Below are positions 55,201-60,579 of a stretch of DNA of 64,000 bases, one piece after another (position 1 is the first letter of the stretch; each line of letters starts with the position of its first letter). The notes under the pieces are model-generated. The model saw nothing but the letters and a program-made list of their open reading frames with translations, had not been told where the DNA came from and made no database searches. A program made the position numbers and the translations under genes. The DNA comes from Bradyrhizobium_A sp052115025 (GTDB taxonomy: Bacteria; Pseudomonadota; Alphaproteobacteria; Rhizobiales; Xanthobacteraceae): contig NZ_JBFRFW010000003.1 of assembly GCF_052115025.1 (NCBI RefSeq), positions 310,001 to 374,000 of the forward strand, given 5' to 3'.

Positions 55201-55776
55201 GGCATTGCCCTGCTGATCGAACGTCAGCGTGGTGCGCGCGCCGACATTGAATGAATTCCAGTTGAGGATCGCCTGGGCCTCGGTCTGCCGGATACCGACC
55301 TGGGTCTGGCCGGCCGCATCGACGCCTTGCGTCGGCAACTGGGCACCGCGCCACAGCGCCGAACCGGCCACGGCGCCCGGCGCCACCTGCAAGCCGCCGG
55401 GGGCGAGGCCATTGGGCACGCTCACAGCAGCCTGGCCGCCTTGCGCCGCCGCGCGCGCGGCGCCTTGCAGCGCCTGCATGTCCTGGATCGCGCGCACCGC
55501 TCGCAGCATCGAGCTCTGGGTCTGCTGCGTCATTCCGGCGGCCTGCCGGGCCGCAAGCACGGCTGCATCCGATGCGATGTTCGGCGCGGAGACCGGCGGA
55601 CTGCCGCCGTTCAGCGTCGCCGCATGGCTGTCGTTCCCGATCAGCATCAGGCCGACGACGAGGCTGCTGGCACCGGCCAGCAGGGCACGACGCCTGCGAT
55701 GCGACCGAATGCGCTCTTCAGACTCCCGCGCCGGCGCGGTTACGGGAGAACAGTCCAGCACATCGATCGAACACAT
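43255..55776 (-). CDS. Giant filamentous-haemagglutinin-type exoprotein (TpsA, DUF3739)
   Basis: The protein has 4173 residues. It starts with a long signal peptide (a polar stretch, then 'HRRRRALLAGASSLVV', cleavage near residue 52). The TPS secretion domain (about 140-260) follows, with 'NWNSFNVG' (172-179) and the NxNG-type motif 'NQNG' (223-226) before 'IVFGGASQINVGALIAS'. The bulk is a right-handed beta-helix of degenerate repeats rich in glycine, alanine and valine, with many 'GGxxxV' and 'GGDLxL' strands. Near the C-terminus is DUF3739, with 'GGDINAGRGAKTT' ending at about residue 3984, then a proline- and arginine-rich charged tail. It should be exported through a TpsB outer-membrane partner and act as a surface adhesin or matrix protein. 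No TpsB is in the window. The ATG at 55776 has AGGAG eight bases upstream. It is the last gene of an operon with ECF, FecR and STN genes. Confidence 0.92.
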   Translation of the reverse strand: MCSIDVLDCSPVTAPARESEERIRSHRRRRALLAGASSLVVGLMLIGNDSHAATLNGGSPPVSAPNIASDAAVLAARQAAGMTQQTQSSMLRAVRAIQDMQALQGAARAAAQGGQAAVSVPNGLAPGGLQVAPGAVAGSALWRGAQLPTQGVDAAGQTQVGIRQTEAQAILNWNSFNVGARTTLTFDQQGNAGWVALNRVTGATAPSQILGNIRADGQVYVINQNGIVFGGASQINVGALIASTARITDQQLLGNGIYSARTASSYVPSFTAAGGKVVVEAGASISTHAPSSVTAGGGFVLLLGSEVVNAGSIATPKGQALLAAGDDFILRPGYGTQGNQFSTTRGSEIAPLLSAGSSSGRVSNSGLVLSQQGDITLAGRTVTQSGVLVSTTSVNQRGTIHLLNAASDASGSVTLAGGSISAILPELDSAETALNAKRDALIAASGLNVLATGQFNNLSVLADRLDQSRVEIVTGGVATFQDKSLTMAQGGQVAVSAGRSIFAESGSTIDVSGVQGVARPMSANQVQVNIQGNDLRDSPQNRDSGALINQNVWIDIRNLVLVPAGTGGYAGDRYYTKGGLLEVGGYLANTAHTIGEWTAVGGTITLAAPTVVAQRGAHFDISGGSVAYAGGNILSSSLIGSDGRIYRFDDAPADMKFIAVAGGFVRTHMIQGRISPALTEVWTSLLGPSATSRYEAGYTVGRDAGRLILSSPTAIMEADVVADVITGQRQTSARVAAAVDGYKQTQNAAPLAGTLALGQYTAQGRTDLFNTDVRIGSIADVSPGLGAGDGTPAGRANTAWFDARRLSDYGLGRLELGTRGAIAIEGNLTLAHGGALDLTAPVVDIKARVTAHGGSVSSTNAFSSQVVGNVSLLAGGVSSVALRQGAALDLSGLSTDLRADSDAPGRAARVDGGSVSLQSTRDVVLEQGSEIDVSSGAIFLANGTVQGGRGGNATFAANAGGLGTSGNLTLGTVLRGYGVNGGGALSVQAGRVVIGGAAAPQAGTLVLDPSLFARGFSSYSIIGNRGVTVADGTRIDVTMPVYRVAATNQAAADAAARLQVWTPPLYLENAVTGVLVQRKGASLSLQAGSNQALASDLPQMGLTIGANAVINVDAGQSIAVASVGQLTVDGALHASGGSISLKTVDLAEMQQDQVAAAPSSRSIWVGEHATLDVAAVAATALDGRGRRYGLVRNGGSIVIGGEIDGALGQATASNNFIVVRPGAVLDASGTAAVLDVLGLGAINVAGNGGSISLASNNGLYLDGAMVARAGGAGAAGGSLNVALQMREYTTLSYDPVNNPLADPAVRAQRQVVLTNAQGGPVLAGSLQAGAADPAFAYGYARLGADAVARGGFDNLSVMSSAIAFDGHVALHLGQSLSLYSDLLMPVAGATRDARIILDAAYVRLGQSNYATTTQIPGKSRAPVWTAPPTRLDVRLDVAAKLIDVRDSVQAMFGLTRLRSDGDLRFLQGVRPYAPLISTSLISPGSITLRAAQVYPATGVVAQVQAGYGSSNGRVGYDPAQVLRIEATSAEAPPVPYAVFGDLTLAAAVVEQAGVVRAPLGKLTIGTGQYDGSNTTRVTLLPGSLTSVSGRGLVMPYGGTADGLSYLYNGSEVRLTGAGGADFVGNSSILRTGIAFGGKSAIVETGAIVDLSGGGVLTGAGFISGRGGSVDVLRTALRNVNPAYGFSAPGNAVYAIVPNFGGSYAPVAADAGAGNPLVGRQITLDGSVPGLPAGTYTLMPSTYALLPGAFRVEIGAAQSRVAMAGAMPLGNGSYVASGRLGIADTAIRDSLASPVVLTPASAVRSMSQYNETSYADYIVADAAKRGVPRAMLPIDARSLLLDLNPGAGRAAFRFDGTALFDALRGGYGGSVMATTASGGGADIEVVAAGGAASAGFTGVTLDSATLNALGASRLVIGGMQYVQYGQGGRLVGSYDRTPYVYLRQGALLSAPEVFLMANGQNNVTGSGIVIEQGARINTIGRGAAAYDSRNGYVYATDGSYLMVSNGVLDLVPSSAVASPIMTSGVRIGVCGSATCSGQTEIYSEGTIALVTPNQFQMDDAVRYGTRNLTLAVSRINIGDGAVLADAAARNVLPSGLAMNQALLDRLLRGDTRYGAPGLETLTLSASNAVNIFGSVTLDTVDAATGRSTLANLVLGTPAIYGAGGAADVATIRTGNFIWRGSTLPPGDVVAGGAGTGSGTLNVAAERIVLGYGANSRPSGNDTDGRLVLGFASVNLSATDRITANQKGSLSVYQARGAYVPGQGYGYSGGNLTITAPLMTGAGGSVSSITAGGDLRLVGAGVAGEVRTDTLGAQLTLSGNSLTLDTSIVLPSGKLALKATGDIVLTGASRIDMAGREVVFNDLRKYSWGGEVTLDSSGGNIRQAAGSVIDLSARNNNAGSLTAIALDAAAGLVDLQGAIIGTTSGRYDAGGTLVPYRAGSASVRAQSLGDFAALNARLTAGGVFGARGFQIKQGDLTIGKLKANDISVSLDNGLLTVVGTIDASGERVGSIRLAAKHGLTLTGTAVLDAHGTGLRVDSYGKIIDSPNRAIVELGSGDGRLTLAQGARIDLRHGTSAPVGTSAGQNDGRARGTLDLNAPRIGSTGKTTDPDAATYGDIDIDVSGLPNIQGARAINVNAMQSYSDAPTAPAPAASGRPYQVIDQAWLDGKHAASTAFITAALGRGSLTAGKLAGLNNATYRDAFHLRPGIEVVSKLPGGDLVVQGDLDLSGYRYASLNPNAQRTGVYGSGEAGTLTLRAGGDLTIYGSITDGFMPPPETQDDKGWLLLPGKDFTGGDVYVPRTGVVLADGSRFSGGRTLNYDLPIKASNFAAGTVIPVASTLGAPLQLVAGTVLSANVRDAAGNILFAAGAIVGATVTLPAGTRFDAGMTLPAIAALAALTWPKGIALPGTAAYVLNGALTLPYGAYLPSDTDIKLPDGVASVDLRSGAAGKLWALAKMLPEGSQSWSVRLVAGADTQAADNRLTDPHAAHGDVLLADRHYGLFGKSKPGGALVWTQAGVDAWGDPNDTSVYVGAPIDEVALGWVGMCAANPTWCAVKPVFTWTKAAADELTDAGIPGVVAGAVITDKFFKDLGLDQTAAGYCADTPSHCLNTAKDTFEPTAGSTRFSVVRTGAADLDLLAARNLNMSSLFGVYTAGTSSAPTGAGDLYNLPRAPNANGKILSDADGAYEKFVDGGAASLARAWYPTGGGNLTVRAGGNLTGDIMTLPVSGGGRPNPSDSGYNSAAVGNWLWRQGTGTMLGGSQDQATAWWINFGSYVSFGGADKMIGFTGFGTLGGGDLRLDVGGNAGILAQRTSLTDQQINQRTQGLVLAVGSTGRVGAGGSLTLTGGGDLDVRIGGALNPAAVSADALYNGVATNLRGASRIDVGSIGQLHRLYGNIGIAQSPRETRAYDLFKSSRADVIGGLLLTPGDSVFTLATGGDLVIAGASDPGRVTMVNATPFTRGSDAGAGTSWFSLWTDHTAINLFSAGGDLVPLSLASNLPATDSGVMYPSILSAVTAGGSLYYGNAIADGLNGSGVYAPLLLAPSATGKLEFLAADSIYAGGFMVARSSASPRSLATPFNPAFAGTITVTGGSVSNLSATGNQARPDIGIDPLFAFGPNTATADGGQGDPARFYAINGDLVGVGSGRIVTFAATDPFRAGQVWYQGAGPVRMMAGRDIVGSGTAPGDTEDGNGGYYNSYFSSTGNLFVHRAETDVSVVQAGRDIVYSSFNVGGPGTLQISAGRNILMENKANVTSVGPVVAGDARPGAGIVMQAGGGASGPNYAALLRYLDPANMLPAGMPLEGSGRVARTYEKELAAWLQQRYGFAGTDAEARAAFGALGPEQQQIFLRRVYFAELTAGGREYNDNTSPRYRSYLRGREAIAALFPDAAVSSGDITMFGGSGVRTLFGGDIQMLTPGGKLVIGTDGVAPPATAGVITQGSGDIQIYAKGSVMLGLSRIMTTFGGNIIAWSAGGDINAGRGAKTTVIYTPPRRVYDRYGNVALSPQVPSSGAGIDTLNPIPEVKVGDIDLIAPLGTIDAGEAGIRVSGNINLAALQVVNAANIQVQGTSSGIPTVQAPSISTALTAGNATAATQQTAAPAPAASGRPSVIIVEVLGYGGGGGEDDPRRRGRPDDQQSRREPSGYDPTSKFQVIGNGDLTEQQKRALTEGERERL

Positions 55777-55802
55777 GGTCGGCTCCTGACAGGTGGGCGC
55801 CA

Positions 55803-55818
55803 TTCATGCGCGCATGAA
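55803..55818. promoter_or_regulatory. Perfect 16-base palindrome upstream of the giant exoprotein gene
   Basis: TTCATGCGCGCATGAA reads the same on both strands. It lies 27 bases upstream of the exoprotein start codon, between the FecR gene and the exoprotein gene. It could be an operator for a dimeric regulator or part of a leader hairpin. No regulator is known to bind it. Confidence 0.5.
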
Positions 55819-55858
55819 CGGCACCTCCCCCCAGACCGATCGCGGCGGCCAAAACCGT

Positions 55859-55889
55859 AAAAATTTTTATCCGCCTGTTTCCGGCGGAT
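55859..55889 (-). terminator. Hairpin after the FecR gene, possible attenuator
   Basis: Read on the minus strand, GGCGGAT-complement arms 55883-55889 and 55869-55875 pair over seven bases with a seven-base loop, followed by AAAAATTTTT. It begins three bases after the FecR stop codon. It may reduce or control read-through from the signalling genes into the exoprotein gene. Confidence 0.5.
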
Positions 55890-55891
55890 TT

Positions 55892-56881
55892 TCATGTCAG
55901 CAGGATGACCCCGCCGGGCAGCGTTCGATTCTTCAGGCCCAGCGCCTGATTCAGGCGCGGCAAAATGTCGTCGATGCGATCGATCCGGAAGCGCCCGCTC
56001 ACGGTCTTGCGGGCGAGATCACGGTCCAGCAGGATCACGCGGCCGGAACGGTAGCGATTGATTTCTGCGACGACCTCCGCCAGGGGCGTCATGCGAAAGA
56101 TCAGCATGCCGTTCTCCCAGGCGGTCACCATCTCGACGTCGGCGGACGTCGCGGGATCGAGACGATCGCGATCGTACCTGACCTGCTGGCCTGCACCGAC
56201 GACGGCTGCATCACTCTGTCGCAGGACGCGAAGTTCGCCTGCCACGCAGGTCACGCGGACCACGCCGTCATGGCATTGCATGTCGAAGCGGCCGCTCGTC
56301 GCCGTCACGGAGCCGCCCCCCGCCAGCACGATCAGGCCGCGTCCCATCGGCGCCGACGCCACGAACGAGGCCTGTCCGGCGATCAGTTCGACGCGGTCTG
56401 CATCGGCCTGCGGCGGCCGCATCGCCACGCTGGTCTGCGTGTTCATGTGCACCGACACCCCGGCCTGCAGTGCCAGCAGGTTCTGTTCGCCGGTTCCTGT
56501 GCGATAGTCGGCCGTGAACTCGGCCAGCGACGGCCAAAGGTCGAGCGGCGGTCGAACAACGGCGACAGCGGCCGACGCCGCTGCCAGGCCCGCGCCGATC
56601 ATTGCGCGCCGTGTCATCCGACGGGACGGCGACGGCAGTTCGGTCGAAATCTCGCCGCGCTGGCGGAGATGGCGCGCCGCCGGCTCGAACTGCTGCCACA
56701 GCCGACTGGCCCGCGCGAACGCGGCCTCATGTGCCGCGCTCTGCGCGCGCCAGCGCCGCGCCGCCGCGAGGTCCGCGGCGCGCAGCCCGGCCGTGCGTCC
56801 CTCACCGAAGCCCAGGCGGTGCACCCAGTCGATCGCCTCGCGGTCCAGGGCGCTCAAACCATGATCCTTGTCGTCAACCAT
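55892..56881 (-). CDS. FecR-like anti-sigma factor / sigma regulator
   Basis: The 329-residue protein has the FecR layout. A cytoplasmic DUF4880 region (about 9-52, 'LDREAIDWVHRLGFGEG' and 'RRWRAQSAAHEAAFARASRL') comes first, then one membrane helix (about 92-110). A FecR domain (122-222, 'EFTADYRTGTGEQNLLAL', 'VHMNTQTSVAM', 'RVELIAGQASFV') and a C-terminal STN-like DUF4974 region (258-328, 'PLAEVVAEINRYRSGRVIL', 'VSGRFRIDRIDDILPRL') follow. It should hold the FecI-like sigma factor at the membrane and receive a signal from a periplasmic STN domain. Starts at 56941, 56899 and 56881 are all open. 56881 has GGCGGA at a fair distance and fits the family length. It lies between the sigma gene and the exoprotein gene. 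Confidence 0.88.
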   Translation of the reverse strand: MVDDKDHGLSALDREAIDWVHRLGFGEGRTAGLRAADLAAARRWRAQSAAHEAAFARASRLWQQFEPAARHLRQRGEISTELPSPSRRMTRRAMIGAGLAAASAAVAVVRPPLDLWPSLAEFTADYRTGTGEQNLLALQAGVSVHMNTQTSVAMRPPQADADRVELIAGQASFVASAPMGRGLIVLAGGGSVTATSGRFDMQCHDGVVRVTCVAGELRVLRQSDAAVVGAGQQVRYDRDRLDPATSADVEMVTAWENGMLIFRMTPLAEVVAEINRYRSGRVILLDRDLARKTVSGRFRIDRIDDILPRLNQALGLKNRTLPGGVILLT

Positions 56882-56965
56882 CGATGTCCGCCCGGTCATG
56901 GCCGTGACATGGCACGTGAGACGTCGGCTCAGGGGCATCATGCGCGCGGTGGTGTAAGTGCCGCA

Positions 56966-57478
56966 TCATCGGCCCTGCCCGGCATTGATGCGCGACAGAC
57001 AGTATTCGTGAGCGGATTTCAATTCCTTTTCGACCGTGCTCAGTGAGACGCCGAGCCTTCGCGCGATCTCGCTGCGCGGCAGGCCGTCGAGCCGCGCCGC
57101 CACGAGGATGTGCCGCTGGCGCGGCGGCAGCTCGGCCATCAGCCGCTCGACAAGCGCCAGTTCCGAGCGTGCCTCCAGCGTATCCGCGGGTCCCGCCGCC
57201 TCATCGATCAGATCGATCGCCTCGATCCGCTCGAGCGTCTGATAGCGGCGGTCCGTCGCGAGACGGTCACGCGCGACATTGAGCGCGATCCTGAAAAGGT
57301 AATTGCCGGGATTGCGCACCGGCCCGACGCTGCTGGCATGATGCAGCCGCAGCCAGGTATCCTGCACCGCCTCGCCGGCGAGCTCGGAGGATCCCAGCCG
57401 CTGCGTCAGGCGCGCCTTCAGCTGATCATAGCCGAGCACCAGAAGCTGACGCAAAGCCTGCAGGCCGGTATCCGTCAT
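56966..57478 (-). CDS. FecI-like ECF RNA polymerase sigma factor
   Basis: The 170-residue protein has sigma region 2 (about 10-75, 'LTQRLGSSELAGEAVQDTWL' and 'NPGNYLFRIALNVARDRLA') and region 4 (about 110-160, 'LPPRQRHILVAARLDGLPRS', 'EIARRLGVSLSTVEKELKSA'). 'YLFRIALNVARD' is typical of FecI-type factors of cell-surface signalling. It should direct transcription of a target set that most likely includes its own operon or the giant exoprotein gene. The ATG at 57478 overlaps the STN-protein stop by four bases (ATGA). Confidence 0.91.
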   Translation of the reverse strand: MTDTGLQALRQLLVLGYDQLKARLTQRLGSSELAGEAVQDTWLRLHHASSVGPVRNPGNYLFRIALNVARDRLATDRRYQTLERIEAIDLIDEAAGPADTLEARSELALVERLMAELPPRQRHILVAARLDGLPRSEIARRLGVSLSTVEKELKSAHEYCLSRINAGQGR

Positions 57479-58179
57479 GGCACCGCAGTCGGCGATGCGG
57501 CCGCACATTCCCGCCTGTCATCCAGCGCGCCGGGCTGGATCACGATCGTGATCGGCTGCGCGAAGCCCGGCGGCGGCGGCCCGATCCGCACGCCGCGCAG
57601 CCGCGCCGCGATGCGATCATGCCCACCATCGGCCGGGGCAAGGCCCCTGGCCTGGAGGACCTCGCCCGATGAGCCGATCCAGAGCCGTGCGGCGACACGC
57701 CTGTCGTCCGGCAGGTCAGGCCCTCTGCAGAACGTGCGGCGCAGCGCCGCCTGGATCTGGCCGTAATAGGCCCGCTCGCCGGCGGCCTTGCGGGCGCCGT
57801 CCTGTGTCGCGACACCCTGTCGCGTCAGGATGAAAAAGCCATCGTCTCTGGTATCCGGCTGCAGCCCCGTACCTGCTAGCAGGATCTGCAATGCGATCGC
57901 CGGCGTGTAGACGCCATCAACCTCGGCGGATCGCCGGCTGATTGCCAGATCGCCTTCGTAAAGAATGTCCCGGCCGGACAGCCGCGCGAAGATGTCCAGC
58001 GCATCAGCCAGCGGCTGGGCCGCGATATGGAAATCCAGCGCACCGAACCTGGCGCTGTGGCGGTCGGCGGCTTCGGCGCGGAGCGGCAGACCTGAAACGC
58101 ACTGCATCATCACAACAAACGCCGCCACCCAACCCAGGAGCTGCGGCGGCAGCGCTTGCGATCCCCGCGCGATCTGCAT
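57475..58179 (-). CDS. Periplasmic STN-domain / TonB-C-like fusion protein
   Basis: The 234-residue protein has a signal peptide (to about residue 37). An STN (secretin and TonB N-terminus) domain (48-118) follows, with 'FGALDFHIAAQPLADALDIF', 'LSGRDILYEGDLA', 'VDGVYTPAIALQILLAGTGL' and 'DDGFFILTR'. A second domain (138-216) resembles the TonB C-terminal fold: 'YYGQIQAALRRTF', 'RVAARLWIGSSGEVLQARGL' and 'PPPPGFAQPITIVI'. In FecA-type receptors the STN domain signals to FecR. Here there is no beta-barrel. It precedes the sigma gene with an ATGA overlap. Earlier in-frame ATG or TTG starts exist at 58245 and 58254. 58179 is chosen because it gives a clean signal peptide. Confidence 0.85.
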   Translation of the reverse strand: MQIARGSQALPPQLLGWVAAFVVMMQCVSGLPLRAEAADRHSARFGALDFHIAAQPLADALDIFARLSGRDILYEGDLAISRRSAEVDGVYTPAIALQILLAGTGLQPDTRDDGFFILTRQGVATQDGARKAAGERAYYGQIQAALRRTFCRGPDLPDDRRVAARLWIGSSGEVLQARGLAPADGGHDRIAARLRGVRIGPPPPGFAQPITIVIQPGALDDRRECAAASPTAVP

Positions 58180-58365
58180 CCGTCCGCAGTCTGTCCCGTG
58201 CTCCAACGCCCCGTTGCCCGGGAGCGGCAAACACTTAGTCACCATCTGTGACAATTGGACGAAGACCGCCCGCCCCCTTCGCGGGTCAGCTGCCCGTCAG
58301 CGCGCGAGCGGTTCGGTGCGGACGGCCGCGCGCAAGGTTCAGAACCGCACGGCCAGGCACATCGA

Positions 58366-59511
58366 TCACCGGGCCAACGGTAATGGGGCGCCGTTCCGCC
58401 AGGGAGAGACAGGTGACGGCGCAGGCGACGATGGGACCGAGGAACTGGTGCGGCCCGGCCAGTACGACAGATGGCCGCGACTGAGGAGGCTGGCGACAAC
58501 CACGATCGCCACGATGCCGATGCCCCAGGCCCAGCGCACCATCGTTCGCCGTCGGCGCCACGCTGCGATCTCGTTGCGCCAGATCCGGAGGCGGCCGCGT
58601 TCTTCGGCATCCGTTTCGATGTACAGCAACTCATCGATATGGACCAAGGCCTCGTCCCACCGTCCGGCGGCATTCGCGCCGTGGAGCAGGGCCTGCACCT
58701 TGCCATGCCTGATGGCGCGCCTGTCGGCCTTCAGCGCATCCAGCAAGGTGCTCGTCGGAGGCGTGCGGTCGGCGACCGCGAGCATTCCCTCCAGGATGAC
58801 GACGGCCGCCTCGGCCGACGACCGATAGTTCAAATCGAGCGCCAGTCCGCGCACCGCCTGCCAGGGCGCATCCGGATCGGACAGCTTCGCCCCCGCATCG
58901 ACCGCAGCGACAAAGGCGTCATGGACCGCTTTCGCAAGTCCGGCAGCGGACGGCCCGAAGCCGTTCCGGACAACGAAGGCCTCGAAATCCTGCGAATGGA
59001 TCCCTGCCTGCCGGCAAGCCGCGATCAGCGGAGAGAGCGATGGATCGGCTGACGGCCCGCGCGGCGGACCGCTCCGCGTTGCCGCCTCATGAACCGGCGC
59101 TGCCGGCCGGCGCAGCGTTGCGGCGGCTGGCGCATCGGCCGCCTGCGGCGAACGCTCACCCGCGATGGCCGCGCTCGCCAGAACACGATCGCGATGCGCC
59201 TTGTAACGGGTGCTACTGTCAGGCGCGAGACCGATCGCAATGTTCAGATTGGAGAGCGCGCGCTGGACATCACCCCTGGTCTCCCAGATCAAGCCGCGCA
59301 AGGCGAAGGCTTGGGCGTCCGCCGGATCCAGCGCTACCGCCCGGTCCAGATCGTCCAGGGCCTCATCGTCATCCCCGCTGCGGGCCAGAAGCAGGCCACG
59401 TTCGCGATAAGCCCCGGCGTTCTGGGGATTGTCGGCGATGAGCCGGCTGCATGCGGCGATCCCGGCATCCAGATCCGAGGCCGAGGGGGCAAGGCGTTCA
59501 ATGAAGGACAT
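58366..59511 (-). CDS. TPR-repeat protein with C-terminal membrane helix
   Basis: The 381-residue protein starts 'MSFIERLAPSASDLDAGIAA'. It has about three TPR motifs (about 12-110, 'NPQNAGAYRERGLLLARSGD', 'DEALDDLDRAVALDPADAQA', 'GDVQRALSNLNIAIGLAPDS'). A low-complexity linker follows, then a helical domain (about 155-320), a membrane helix ('WAWGIGIVAIVVVASLL') and a proline-serine-rich tail. There is no N-terminal signal, so the TPR part is probably cytoplasmic. Starts at 59514 and 59511 both follow GGGGAG closely. It lies on the same strand upstream of the STN gene (about 120-190 bases), so it may belong to the exoprotein operon. Confidence 0.78.
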   Translation of the reverse strand: MSFIERLAPSASDLDAGIAACSRLIADNPQNAGAYRERGLLLARSGDDDEALDDLDRAVALDPADAQAFALRGLIWETRGDVQRALSNLNIAIGLAPDSSTRYKAHRDRVLASAAIAGERSPQAADAPAAATLRRPAAPVHEAATRSGPPRGPSADPSLSPLIAACRQAGIHSQDFEAFVVRNGFGPSAAGLAKAVHDAFVAAVDAGAKLSDPDAPWQAVRGLALDLNYRSSAEAAVVILEGMLAVADRTPPTSTLLDALKADRRAIRHGKVQALLHGANAAGRWDEALVHIDELLYIETDAEERGRLRIWRNEIAAWRRRRTMVRWAWGIGIVAIVVVASLLSRGHLSYWPGRTSSSVPSSPAPSPVSPWRNGAPLPLAR

Positions 59512-59884
59512 CATGACGCTCCCCATCCCACGCCGCGGTCACGCGCACCCGACATCCCCCAGGCAACGTCCGGCCCCTGGCCGACCGGTTGCGCTCCGCT
59601 GCGATCGGCCTCCGGCATGTCCATTGTCCCTCTGGATTCGCGCCGAACCGTCCCACGCGTTGCAAGCAGCCGCAACTGCAATCTGACGTTTTGCCACATC
59701 GGCGACGGCTGCGCGCGCCATCCGTCCGAGCGACCATGGCCAACAAGGCAGGCCGGATGCAGGCGCGCCGCACCGAATACCGCGCTCCGGCCAACGCTCA
59801 AGCTCCCTCGTCCAGCCGAGGATCGCGGCCGATGGACTTGGGTGCGGGCGTCCCCTATCGTCGTTGCGTCTTGGGGGATCGTCC
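59512..59884. other. Divergent gap between the TPR gene and the secreted-protein gene
   Basis: These 373 bases show no gene. They should hold the promoter of the STN-FecI-FecR-exoprotein region (minus strand) and that of the secreted-protein gene (plus strand). I saw no clear promoter boxes; a possible -24/-12 pattern near 59680-59700 was rejected because its spacing is wrong. Confidence 0.45.
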
Positions 59885-60400
59885 ATGCGCCGACGATGGC
59901 TGGCCGTACTCACCTTGGTCGCGATCCTGGGCGGTCCCGGCGCCGCGGGCGCTGACGACGACACCCGCTCGCCCGAGGATATTGCCCGGGACGTGGCCCG
60001 CGCCCGCAATCACGAGATGTCGATACCGGACCTGTTTCACCAGTTTCCGCAGCTCGCACCGCCGGCGCCGAAACCGCTCTACCTCTATTATCGGCAGCGC
60101 CGCACCTGCCGCGTGGTGCAGGCGACCTACGACTACGAAGCCTGGGTTCAGGACGACAAGGGCAACCGGGTGCCTGCCCATATCGAGCTCTATTTCTGGC
60201 GGCCGCTGGGACCGGTCGGCGGCGCCGAGCATACCTGTGACAACACCACCTGGTGTCCGTTCACCGACAGGCAAGCCTACGGCACGATCTCGATCCCCGG
60301 CCTGAGCCCCGGCGGCGGCGCGTGCACCAAGAGCGTCTTCCACGCCTGCGCACGCGTCAATGACACGAGCTGGTGCACGGCGGACAATGTCCTGGAGTGA
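59885..60400 (+). CDS. Secreted cysteine-containing hypothetical protein
   Basis: The 171-residue protein has a signal peptide (to about 'PGAAGA', residue 22). Seven cysteines of the mature part are in 'RRTCRVVQ', 'EHTCDNTTWCPF', 'GGACTKSVFHACA' and 'TSWCTADN'. Glycine- and aromatic-rich strands are also seen. I do not recognise a family. The ATG at 59885 has GGGGGA about seven bases upstream, which decides it over a TTG seven codons earlier. It is the only plus-strand gene between the exoprotein locus and the glycosyltransferase genes. It stands alone. Confidence 0.72.
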   Translation: MRRRWLAVLTLVAILGGPGAAGADDDTRSPEDIARDVARARNHEMSIPDLFHQFPQLAPPAPKPLYLYYRQRRTCRVVQATYDYEAWVQDDKGNRVPAHIELYFWRPLGPVGGAEHTCDNTTWCPFTDRQAYGTISIPGLSPGGGACTKSVFHACARVNDTSWCTADNVLE

Positions 60401-60579
60401 TGCGGCGCCGATCGCTCGCGGCGCTCACCACTGATTGCGCGCGACGCCCTTGCGATCGACGCGAAAGCGCGCGCAAGACGAGGAAGGCGCCGTCGGGGCG
60501 ACCAGCCGATTCAGGGCTTGGCATCAGCGGTCAGATTTTTTGCGCCGCCAAAAACCGGCCGCCGCAGCATGGGCTGACT

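Noticed and set aside
57475..58179. TonB-dependent receptor for the FecI/FecR pair
   Set aside because: The gene has the STN part only and is far too short for a plug and beta-barrel.
59670..59710. Sigma-54-type promoter on the minus strand before the TPR gene
   Set aside because: TGGCA and TTGCA words exist, but GG and GC are 14 bases apart instead of ten.
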